Source of the DNA: Candidatus Cloacimonadota bacterium
GTDB lineage: Bacteria > Cloacimonadota > Cloacimonadia > Cloacimonadales > TCS61
Direction: 5' to 3'
Assembly (NCBI GenBank): GCA_003647825.1
Contig: QMNP01000084.1
Location: forward strand, 1 to 6,791
Length of the DNA stretch: 6,791 nt
The notes under the pieces were generated by a model. That model was not told where the DNA came from and did not search any database. It was given only the letters and a program-made list of their open reading frames with translations. Positions 1-6,118 of the stretch are shown piece by piece (the first letter of the stretch is position 1; each line of letters starts with the position of its first letter). The translations under genes were made by a program, and so were the position numbers.

Positions 1-668
1 ATCAAATCTCTCTGCAGAAAATCACTCCCAAACACAGCCTGGAATCGCTTATCTTTATCGACAACTGATGGATAGTTAAGTTTTTCTTTTCCATCGGCCA
101 GAAGTCGGAAATGAATCTCCGGGTACAGAATAGACTGGTAATGAATATAATTGAGAATGTGCTTATATTCAACAGGAGTGGTTTTAAGGAATTTCTTCCT
201 GGCCGGTACATTGCTGAATAACTTTCTAACAGAAATAGTTGTGCCAACATTTCCAGAGGTTTTAGAGAAATCTTTTAATCTTCCTCCATCAAACTCCACT
301 CGAGCAGCCATTTCGCTTTCGTTATTTCGCGTAATTAATAACAGTTTACTTACTGATGCAATACTTGGCAGAGCTTCACCTCTAAAACCTAAAGAGGAAA
401 TATTGAAGATGTCGCTTACTGTTCTAATTTTACTTGTAGCATGACGTTCAAAGCATTGCATGGCATCATCTTCACTCATTCCAGTACCATTATCTGTGAC
501 CTGTATTAATCGTTTTCCGCCATCCTCGATTTGAATTGTGATCTTGGTTGAGCCTGCATCAATTGAATTTTCAACTAATTCTTTAACAACAGAAACCGGA
601 CGTTCAACTACTTCTCCAGCAGCTATTCTATTTGCTACTTCTTCCGATAAAACGTTAATTTTTCCCAT
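1..668 (-). CDS. mutL: DNA mismatch repair protein MutL, N-terminal part (cut by left window edge)
   Basis: MutL is the GHKL-family ATPase that links mismatch recognition by MutS to strand incision. Reading the minus strand from the ATG at 668 gives 222 codons with no stop before the window edge, so the gene is partial at its 3' end. The GHKL motifs are in order: motif I E30-N34 within VKELVENSIDAG (E30 the expected catalytic base, N34 the Mg ligand), motif II DNGTGM with D59, the ATSK loop at 77-80, GFRGEAL at 94-100, and the family signature around residues 142-161 (VGTT, then SNVPARKKFL). The opening residues NRIAAGEVVERP are near-universal in MutL. What is present is the ATPase domain and the start of the transducer domain. 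The C-terminal dimerisation domain, which would show whether an endonuclease motif exists, lies outside the window. There is no strong Shine-Dalgarno. The gene follows trmO on the same strand after 77 nt and may be co-transcribed. Identification is secure. Confidence 0.97.
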   Translation of the reverse strand, partial: MGKINVLSEEVANRIAAGEVVERPVSVVKELVENSIDAGSTKITIQIEDGGKRLIQVTDNGTGMSEDDAMQCFERHATSKIRTVSDIFNISSLGFRGEALPSIASVSKLLLITRNNESEMAARVEFDGGRLKDFSKTSGNVGTTISVRKLFSNVPARKKFLKTTPVEYKHILNYIHYQSILYPEIHFRLLADGKEKLNYPSVVDKDKRFQAVFGSDFLQRDL

Positions 669-693
669 CTAATTAAATATCCATTTTTATGAA

Positions 694-721
694 ATTCTAA
701 CCGCTTTTTGTTAATAACCAA
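694..721 (-). promoter_or_regulatory. weak candidate promoter for mutL
   Basis: In the 77-nt trmO-mutL spacer the minus strand carries TTGGTT (716-721), a 16-nt spacer and TAGAAT (694-699). The -10 box is one mismatch from consensus, but the -35 box matches only at TTG. It would place a start about 20-25 nt upstream of the mutL ATG. In DNA this AT-rich such matches arise by chance, and mutL could equally be read through from trmO. Confidence 0.22.
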
Positions 722-745
722 ATTTTGTATAAGACAGTAAGATAA

Positions 746-1168
746 TTACATCATTCTATCTTCTATAAACGGCTTGATGTCTAAAAGAGGAGTTCCGTCG
801 ATCATGTCAATATTAGAAATGTGCAGCAGGTTATTTTCAATTTTATTCAGGTTTACAATCGATAACCCAATTGCATTCGGACGATGCGGAGCTCTTGTAG
901 CAAATACACCTTTTAACTCCGTTTGTCTGAATGGAATAACTTTCAGATCATAGCCAATGGAAAGGTGGAAATTAAAAATAAGTACAATTTTTTTACCTGC
1001 TTCCAGACCTTCCAAACCTTCCTGAAATTCAGGAAATATCTCAATCATTCCTTTTGTATTAGAATCCATGTATGGCTGTCTGGGCATGTTTTGTGTTTTT
1101 GAAAATGGTGTATGAATTATGCCAATTGGCTGGAATGTAATTTTAGATTTTGTGCTATCTGTTTTCAT
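746..1168 (-). CDS. trmO: tRNA (N6-threonylcarbamoyladenosine(37)-N6)-methyltransferase TrmO, TsaA/UPF0066 family, short form
   Basis: TrmO uses S-adenosylmethionine to methylate t6A37 (to m6t6A) in threonine tRNA. The fold is a small beta-barrel, not a Rossmann methyltransferase. The 140-residue product carries the family signatures in order: IGIIHTPF at 15-22, MPRQP at 28-32, the core GVFATRAPHRPNAIGLS at 87-103, and DMIDGTPLLDIKPF at 121-134. The protein stops six residues after the IKPF motif, so it is a single-domain form. The E. coli protein is about 235 aa and has an extra C-terminal domain. Single-domain members are known in archaea and many bacteria, so this looks natural rather than truncated. 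The ATG at 1168 is supported by GGAG five nt upstream. It lies 77 nt before mutL on the same strand, and behind the nifJ terminator and a palindromic repeat. The substrate tRNA is inferred from the family. Confidence 0.93.
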   Translation of the reverse strand: MKTDSTKSKITFQPIGIIHTPFSKTQNMPRQPYMDSNTKGMIEIFPEFQEGLEGLEAGKKIVLIFNFHLSIGYDLKVIPFRQTELKGVFATRAPHRPNAIGLSIVNLNKIENNLLHISNIDMIDGTPLLDIKPFIEDRMM

Positions 1169-1172
1169 CTAC

Positions 1173-1176
1173 GCTC
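1173..1176 (-). promoter_or_regulatory. trmO ribosome binding site (GGAG)
   Basis: The minus strand reads GGAG, then five nucleotides (CGTAG), then the ATG at 1168. The spacing is near-optimal and fixes the trmO start. It lies just downstream of the palindromic repeat, so the repeat would form part of the mRNA leader. Confidence 0.75.
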
Positions 1177-1188
1177 CAATTTTTCCGT

Positions 1189-1217
1189 CCCCCTTCGTAA
1201 GTGGGAATTAAAGGGGG
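1189..1217 (-). promoter_or_regulatory. GC-rich hairpin in the presumed trmO leader
   Basis: CCCCCTT (1189-1195) and AAGGGGG (1211-1217) form a perfect 7-bp stem with a 15-nt loop, ending about 20 nt before the trmO start codon. In the minus-strand transcript no U-run follows it, so it is not an intrinsic terminator. It could affect access to the nearby ribosome binding site, or it may be only one arm of the surrounding repeat. Confidence 0.4.
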
Positions 1218-1237
1218 TTTGCTGAATCCATTCTTAG

Positions 1238-1267
1238 ATTCTAAAGTTAAGAAATTTTCCATTTCAA
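1238..1267 (-). promoter_or_regulatory. candidate sigma-70 promoter for trmO inside the repeat
   Basis: The minus strand has TTGAAA (1262-1267), an 18-nt spacer and TAGAAT (1238-1243), each box one mismatch from the sigma-70 consensus. A start near 1231 would give a leader of about 60 nt with the GGAG site near its end. It lies in the AT-rich centre of the palindromic repeat. It is the best promoter match between the nifJ terminator and trmO, which together leave only about 147 nt. No experimental support exists here. Confidence 0.4.
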
Positions 1268-1314
1268 ATCAAAACCCCTCTGTCTTCGACATCTCCCCTT
1301 ACGAAGGAGAGCAT

Positions 1315-1346
1315 AAAAAAAACCTGCCAGATCAATATCCGGCAGG
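1315..1346 (-). terminator. intrinsic terminator of nifJ
   Basis: On the minus strand CCTGCCGGAT, loop ATTG and ATCTGGCAGG form a 10-bp stem with one G-U wobble, followed directly by eight T residues (1315-1322). It starts 94 nt after the nifJ stop codon. The same position on the plus strand becomes an A-C mismatch, and no plus-strand gene ends here, so the element is oriented to stop nifJ transcription. Confidence 0.88.
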
Positions 1347-1354
1347 TTTTTATT

Positions 1355-1384
1355 ATCAGCGTACATCCGTGTTAATTTACGTTT
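1355..1384. repeat. short degenerate decamer array
   Basis: Three successive 10-nt units on the plus strand, ATCAGCGTAC, ATCCGTGTTA and ATTTACGTTT, share an AT.. start and a central CGT/GTG core. They sit in the 93-nt tail between the nifJ stop and its terminator. The array is short and diverged, so chance is possible. It resembles the decamer-periodic filler sequences (ATC-GTG-TTA type) seen between genes in some environmental genomes. Confidence 0.25.
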
Positions 1385-1439
1385 TATCTTCTTGCTTCTC
1401 TGCAATTTCTCTTCATCGAAGAAAAACTGCAAAGAGTTC

Positions 1440-4400
1440 CTATTCGTCTGCCATCTTTTTATATTTCAGATAGCGTTCTTTTGCATATTTGTCGAATTCA
1501 GCTCGGAAGCCTTCAACTTTTTCAGGGAAGGTTCTTTCCAGAGCAGTGTAGCGTCCTTCACCTTTCAGGAAGTCACCAACTGGCAGTGTAGGTTCTTTTG
1601 AATCCAGAATAAATGGATTCTTTCCTTCTTTCTTCAGTTCAGGATTGTAGCGATAAAGCAGCCAATAACCTGTATCAACAGCTTTCTTTTCTTCTTGCTG
1701 AGTTCTGGTCATATCTACACCGTGATTGATACATGGTGCATAAGCCATGATGATTGATGGTCCATTATAAGCTTCTGCTTCGCGGATTGCCTTAAGAGCT
1801 TGCACTTTGTTTGCACCCATTGCAATAGAAGCTACATATACATAGCCGTAGCTCATCATCATCATGCCCATATCTTTCTTCACAGTGTTCTTACCGGATT
1901 CTGCAAACTTGGCAACTGATCCAAGCGGAGTTGCTTTAGATGCTTGTCCACCAGTGTTTGAGTAAACTTCTGTATCCATGATAAGGATGTTCATATTTCG
2001 ACCGGAAGCCATCACATGATCTACACCGCCGTAGCCAATATCATAGGCCCAGCCGTCACCACCAAATGCCCAAACAGATTTTGTAATGAAGTAGTGCTGC
2101 AGTTCAATTACTTTCTTAATTGTATCTAATCTGCCCTCGCAGCATGGAAGCTCAACTTCTTTCTTCAGAAGTTCCTGGATTTTTGTTGAATTGGCTTTTG
2201 CAGCTTCATCAGTTGCATCCCAGTTATCCAGTGCATATTGGAAGGCTTCTTTCAATTCTGCTGTAATCTCTTTTTCCATTAGAATTTCAACGTTGGTTTT
2301 GAGCTGTCTTCTATTAGAATTCATTGCCAGGCTCATTCCAAAACCATATTCTGCATTATCTTCAAAAAGGCTGTTTGCCCAGGTTGGACCGTGACCGTTC
2401 TTGTTTTTACAATATGGAATTGTCGGGAAAGTTCCACCCCAGATGGAAGAACAACCTGTAGCATTTGCAACGATCATTCTATCACCAAAAAGTTGAGTGA
2501 TCAGTTTAACGTAAGGAGTTTCACCACAACCGGCACAAGCTCCGGAGAACTCAAGCAGTGGCTGTTTGAATTGACTTCCTTTAACAGTTGTTTCGCTGTT
2601 TGAGCCCATCACATCTGTTGGCAATGAATCGAAGAAGAGAGCGTTATCTGCTTCACCTTTTTCTCGTTCCTCTTCGATAGGTTTCATTACTAAAGCTGCT
2701 TTCGGACATTCCAGTATACAGTTTTCACAACCTTGACAATCTTCTATGTAAACCTGCATCGTATATCTGTAAGTATCTTTATCTTTGCCCATAGCAGGAA
2801 TTGAGCGGAATGTTTCAGGAGCATCTTTCAGATCTTCTTCAGTAATAAGTTTTGGTCGGATAGCAGCGTGAGGACATATTAACGAACATTGATTACACTG
2901 AATACATTTTTCCGTGATCCAATGAGGAACGAACGGAGAAACTCCACGTTTCTCAAGCTTAGTTGTTCCAGATGGAACAAAACCATCGAAAGGCATATGA
3001 GAAACAGGAATTGAATCACCTTTTTCACGCATGATCTTTTCGATCACATTTCTGGTGAAATCATCAGCATCGTCTGGTACAAGTTTTTTACTTTCTACTG
3101 ATTTTTCGGGTAATTCACTTGGAACAGGAATTTCAATCAAAGCTTCGTTGGTTTTATCAATTGCATTCCAGTTCATTTCAACTATTTTCTGACCTTTTTT
3201 CTTGTAAGCTTTTTCAGTAGCTTTCTTGATCATCTTGATCGCTTCTTCTCTTTCCAGTACACCGGATATAAGGAAGAAAGCAGTCTGCATCACAGTATTG
3301 ATGCGAGATCCTAAACCAACTTCATTAGCGATCTTCAACGCGTTAATATTATAAATTTTAATTTTCTTTTCAATGATAGTTTTCTGCATATCTTCTGTAA
3401 AATTATCAAAAACAGAATCTCCTTCCCAGTTTGAATTCAGCAGGAATACTCCATTATCCTTGATGCCTTCCAATAAGTCATAACGGCTAATAAAAGCTTG
3501 ATTGTGACAACCGATGAAATCTGCATCTGTTAATAGATATGGTGATTGGATCGGCTGCTTTCCAAAACGCAGGTGAGAACGGGTGATTCCACCAGATTTT
3601 TTTGAATCATATTGGAAATATCCTTGTGTATAAAGTTCTGTATTATCACCGATGATCTTGATAGAGTTTTTGTTGGCACCAACAGTTCCGTCTGATCCTA
3701 AACCCCAGAATTTACAACTGATCGTTCCTTCTGGAAGAGTGTTGATATCTTCTTTAATTTCAAGTGACAAATGGCTTACATCATCATTAATTCCAACAGT
3801 GAAATTATGAGTACATTTTCCATCCAGATGATCGTAAACTGCTTTTACCATGGAAGGTATAAATTCTTTGGAAGAAAGGCCATAACGTCCACCGATAATA
3901 GTGAGATCATGACGATCTTTCAGAGCTGCAACGATATCGAGATAAAGCGGTTCTCCTATTGAACCCGGCTCTTTTGTTCTATCTAAAACAGCGATTTTCT
4001 TGACGCTGGCTGGAATTGCATCAACAAAAGCCTGAACTGAGAACGGACGATAAAGACGTACTTTAATTAAACCAAGTTTAGAACCTTTTGCATTAAGGTA
4101 ATTAATTGTTTCTTCAATAGTTTCAATACTGCTGCCCATAGCAATAATAATATTTTCAGCATCAGGAGCTCCAACGTAATCGAACAGATGATATTGGCGT
4201 CCAATAACCTTAGCAACTTTATCCATATATTCCTGAACGATTCCCGGAGTAGCATCATAATAGTTATTCACAGTTTCACGACCCTGGAAATAAACATCCG
4301 GATTCTGAGCACCAACTTTTACACGTGGATTTTCGGGATTCATAGCACGACTGCGAAATTCTTCTACATATTTTGTTTCAACTAATTCTTTGATTGTTTC

Positions 4401-4967
4401 ATAATCTATTTCTTCTACTTTCTGAATTTCGTTTGATGTACGGAAACCATCGAAGAAATTGAGGAAAGGAACTTTAGATTTAAGAGTAGCAAGATGAGAT
4501 ACAATTGAAAGATCCATGATTTCTTGCACGGAACCTTCTGCTAACAGAGCAAAACCAGTGTTACGAGCACTCATAACATCAGAGTGATCTCCAAAAATTG
4601 ATAGTGATTGTGCTGCAAGCGAACGAGCTGAAACGTGGAAAACTGTAGGCAGCATTTCACCAGCGATTTTGTGCATATTCGGCAGCATCAGCATAAGACC
4701 TTGAGACGCTGTGAATGTAGTCGTAAAAGCTCCGGCAGAAAGAGAACCATGTACAGCACCAGCTGCTCCAGCTTCCGACTGCATTTCCATTACGTCTAAT
4801 TTCTGACCGTAAATATTTTTTAATCCATTGGCAGCCCATGTATCGGCAAATTCACCCATCAAAGATGAAGGGGTGATTGGGTAAATAGCTGCGACTTCAC
4901 TAAAAGCATAAGCAACGTGGGTAGCTGCTCTATTTCCTTCCATACTCACTTTTTTGAATTTCTTCAT
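1440..4967 (-). CDS. nifJ: pyruvate:ferredoxin (flavodoxin) oxidoreductase, single-chain homodimeric type
   Basis: PFOR converts pyruvate and CoA to acetyl-CoA and CO2 while reducing ferredoxin, a cytoplasmic core reaction of anaerobic fermentation. The 1175-residue product has the whole domain order. The N-terminal domain carries YPITPSS (T32), E65 and R115, matching the substrate and TPP contacts T31, E64 and R114 of the Desulfovibrio africanus enzyme. The gamma-type domain carries GSDGTVGANK (424-433). The ferredoxin domain has two CxxCxxCxxxCP motifs (C688/691/694/698 and C744/747/750/754). The proximal cluster ligands are C811, C814, C839 and C1079. The TPP-Mg motif is GDG (970-972) with NTGGQ (1004-1008). 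No ligand is missing and the frame is unbroken. An ATG 36 nt further upstream (5003) is in frame, but the chosen start has AGAGGT four nt before it and the usual N-terminal length. The oxygen-protective C-terminal domain VII of the D. africanus enzyme is absent. The gene has its own promoter candidate and terminator, so it is probably monocistronic. Confidence 0.98.
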   Translation of the reverse strand: MKKFKKVSMEGNRAATHVAYAFSEVAAIYPITPSSLMGEFADTWAANGLKNIYGQKLDVMEMQSEAGAAGAVHGSLSAGAFTTTFTASQGLMLMLPNMHKIAGEMLPTVFHVSARSLAAQSLSIFGDHSDVMSARNTGFALLAEGSVQEIMDLSIVSHLATLKSKVPFLNFFDGFRTSNEIQKVEEIDYETIKELVETKYVEEFRSRAMNPENPRVKVGAQNPDVYFQGRETVNNYYDATPGIVQEYMDKVAKVIGRQYHLFDYVGAPDAENIIIAMGSSIETIEETINYLNAKGSKLGLIKVRLYRPFSVQAFVDAIPASVKKIAVLDRTKEPGSIGEPLYLDIVAALKDRHDLTIIGGRYGLSSKEFIPSMVKAVYDHLDGKCTHNFTVGINDDVSHLSLEIKEDINTLPEGTISCKFWGLGSDGTVGANKNSIKIIGDNTELYTQGYFQYDSKKSGGITRSHLRFGKQPIQSPYLLTDADFIGCHNQAFISRYDLLEGIKDNGVFLLNSNWEGDSVFDNFTEDMQKTIIEKKIKIYNINALKIANEVGLGSRINTVMQTAFFLISGVLEREEAIKMIKKATEKAYKKKGQKIVEMNWNAIDKTNEALIEIPVPSELPEKSVESKKLVPDDADDFTRNVIEKIMREKGDSIPVSHMPFDGFVPSGTTKLEKRGVSPFVPHWITEKCIQCNQCSLICPHAAIRPKLITEEDLKDAPETFRSIPAMGKDKDTYRYTMQVYIEDCQGCENCILECPKAALVMKPIEEEREKGEADNALFFDSLPTDVMGSNSETTVKGSQFKQPLLEFSGACAGCGETPYVKLITQLFGDRMIVANATGCSSIWGGTFPTIPYCKNKNGHGPTWANSLFEDNAEYGFGMSLAMNSNRRQLKTNVEILMEKEITAELKEAFQYALDNWDATDEAAKANSTKIQELLKKEVELPCCEGRLDTIKKVIELQHYFITKSVWAFGGDGWAYDIGYGGVDHVMASGRNMNILIMDTEVYSNTGGQASKATPLGSVAKFAESGKNTVKKDMGMMMMSYGYVYVASIAMGANKVQALKAIREAEAYNGPSIIMAYAPCINHGVDMTRTQQEEKKAVDTGYWLLYRYNPELKKEGKNPFILDSKEPTLPVGDFLKGEGRYTALERTFPEKVEGFRAEFDKYAKERYLKYKKMADE

Positions 4968-4971
4968 AATT

Positions 4972-4977
4972 ACCTCT
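4972..4977 (-). promoter_or_regulatory. nifJ ribosome binding site (AGAGGT)
   Basis: AGAGGT on the minus strand lies four nucleotides before the ATG at 4967. It decides between this start and the in-frame ATG at 5003, which has no such site and would add 12 residues not expected in the family. Confidence 0.78.
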
Positions 4978-4986
4978 GTATATTTA

Positions 4987-5014
4987 TTTATAATACTATT
5001 CAAATTTGTTCCAA
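4987..5014 (-). promoter_or_regulatory. candidate sigma-70 promoter for nifJ
   Basis: TTGGAA (5009-5014), a 16-nt spacer and TATAAA (4987-4992) lie on the minus strand. Transcription would begin about 15 nt before the ATG at 4967, giving a short leader that contains just the ribosome binding site. The alternative ATG at 5003 falls inside this promoter, which agrees with the later start. The surroundings are very AT-rich, so the exact boxes are uncertain. Confidence 0.45.
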
Positions 5015-5037
5015 AATTATTTGGATGATATTGAAGT

Positions 5038-5076
5038 CAATAAATTAAATATTTTGCGTAATTGTTAATATTATTG
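5038..5076. repeat. AT-rich imperfect inverted repeat upstream of nifJ
   Basis: CAATAAATTAA (5038-5048) and TTAATATTATTG (5065-5076) are imperfect inverted copies around a 16-nt centre. The element lies between the stop of the TPR gene and the nifJ promoter candidate. It could be an operator for nifJ or a weak end to the upstream transcript, but it lacks a GC-rich stem and a clear U-run, so it is a poor intrinsic terminator. Confidence 0.3.
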
Positions 5077-5104
5077 GTTGCTTAACTGAGAATATAAAAT
5101 TGAA

Positions 5105-6118
5105 TTATTTTGTAAATTGTTCTTCAAAATTCAGCTGAAAATACTCAAACTGATCAACCTTAATTTCTTCTGAAGCGATCAGATCCTTTAGTCTTTCGAT
5201 TTCCTGCTGAATAACAATTTTTTGAATTTCATTGCTGTTCTGCTGCAACTCGGTAAGCATAAACCAGCTTAATATATACTGCCGTTCTTTTTCAAATACT
5301 TGGGCCAATCCCTGTAAAATCTCAGCTTTATTGGGATGATCAGGATATTCCAGATATAATCTCAGCAGATCAGTTCTGGCTGAAGTAAAATCTTCAAGAG
5401 AAAAATTAGCAATATAATTATAAAATAATGCATCTTGATTGTAAATAGAGTCATTCAAAGCTATAATTGGCAGAAGAATGGTTTTGGCTTTCTCAAATTC
5501 TTTAAGAAATATATAATTAGTTGCAATTTTTAATTTTAATTTAGTTTTATCTTCGTAATCAGTTTCGCGTATAATGGTTTGATATACATCGTTCGCTTCT
5601 CCAAAAAGCTGATTTTCTTCGTAAACCCAAGCCATTATGAACAAAAAATGAGACAGTAAATCATTTTGTTTAAGATCATTAATGAAACGCGATAATTTTT
5701 CGATAGCAAGCATAGGGGGTAGATTTTTTAATGTAGCTTTTAATTGATTTGTTGCTGCATCCATGATCTCTTTATGACGATGACATTTTATGCTTGCCCC
5801 AAAGTTCAAGGCAGCATTTTCCCAATCTTCTTTGCCTTTATAAGAAAGACCTTTAAAATAATATAACGAGTCAGTCATATTTGAACTGATCGAATCAAGA
5901 TAGGTCAGCGCCAGATCGAATTCTTCTTCAAGAATGTAGTATTTAATCAATTCATAATAATAATCTACCGAATTGGAAAGATCCATTTCCAGTATTAAAT
6001 TTGGATTAAGGCTATCTTGTAATGTGCTTTCATTTTGCTGCCCACTTAAAAGAGCAGAAAAAAGCAGGATCATTATGAAAAACAAAATTTGTTTAAAATA
6101 ATTAACTCTTATTCTCAT
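5105..6118 (-). CDS. exported TPR-like repeat protein of unknown function
   Basis: I do not recognise a named family. From the ATG at 6118 the product is 337 aa. It opens with a basic stretch (RIRVNYFK), a hydrophobic core at about 11-24 (ILFFIMILLFSALL) and SGQQ, which reads as a cleavable Sec signal peptide. There is no cysteine at the cleavage region, so it is not a lipoprotein. The rest is almost wholly helical with TPR-like helix pairs, for example around 52-80, 85-111, 161-182, 192-222 and 231-262 (segments such as FDLALTYLDSI, FGEANDVYQTII and FEKAKTILLPII), ending in a charged coiled-coil-like tail. It probably scaffolds protein contacts in the periplasm. An in-frame start at 6145 exists but lies inside the activase gene and would spoil the signal peptide. 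The chosen start overlaps the activase stop by 17 nt and lacks a Shine-Dalgarno, suggesting translational coupling. Confidence 0.8.
   Translation of the reverse strand: MRIRVNYFKQILFFIMILLFSALLSGQQNESTLQDSLNPNLILEMDLSNSVDYYYELIKYYILEEEFDLALTYLDSISSNMTDSLYYFKGLSYKGKEDWENAALNFGASIKCHRHKEIMDAATNQLKATLKNLPPMLAIEKLSRFINDLKQNDLLSHFLFIMAWVYEENQLFGEANDVYQTIIRETDYEDKTKLKLKIATNYIFLKEFEKAKTILLPIIALNDSIYNQDALFYNYIANFSLEDFTSARTDLLRLYLEYPDHPNKAEILQGLAQVFEKERQYILSWFMLTELQQNSNEIQKIVIQQEIERLKDLIASEEIKVDQFEYFQLNFEEQFTK

Larger units (their letters stand above)
1189..1309. repeat. palindromic intergenic repeat with terminal inverted arms, MITE-like
   Basis: The outer arms CCTTCGTAAG (1192-1201) and CTTACGAAGG (1298-1307) are exact 10-bp inverted copies, 96 nt apart. 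Just inside them, GGGGTTT (1214-1220) and AAACCCC (1272-1278) form a second inverted pair. Each end is also locally palindromic (CCC-CTT-CGT-AAG-GGG type). The nested symmetry and the G/C homopolymer tracts stand out in an AT-rich background and resemble the short palindromic repeats scattered between genes in many bacteria. No transposase, no convincing coding frame and no clear target-site duplication are visible, and only one copy is in the window, so the mobile-element interpretation is inference. Confidence 0.5.

Noticed and set aside
2..250. 82-codon minus-strand open frame at the left edge
   Set aside because: It is in another frame of the same DNA that encodes MutL residues with recognisable family motifs.
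151..444. 97-codon plus-strand open frame
   Set aside because: It is antisense to the well-conserved MutL ATPase domain and has no independent support.
1315..1351. Bidirectional terminator
   Set aside because: The stem has an A-C mismatch in plus-strand RNA and no plus-strand gene reads into it, so only the minus-strand role is supported.
1201..1473. 90-codon plus-strand open frame across the nifJ-trmO spacer
   Set aside because: It runs through the palindromic repeat, the nifJ terminator and the end of nifJ, has no ribosome binding site, and its sequence is just a reading of the repeats.
4968..5003. Twelve-residue N-terminal extension of PFOR from the ATG at 5003
   Set aside because: The ATG at 4967 has AGAGGT at the right distance and matches the family N-terminus, and the upstream ATG overlaps the likely promoter.
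5035..5040. TTGACT as an alternative -35 box for nifJ
   Set aside because: No acceptable -10 hexamer lies 16-18 nt downstream on the minus strand.
5061..5076. Possible Rex-type operator (TTGTTAA half-site) upstream of nifJ
   Set aside because: One half-site matches exactly but the second half (TTAACAA) is absent at the required spacing. A seven-base match is expected by chance in DNA this AT-rich.
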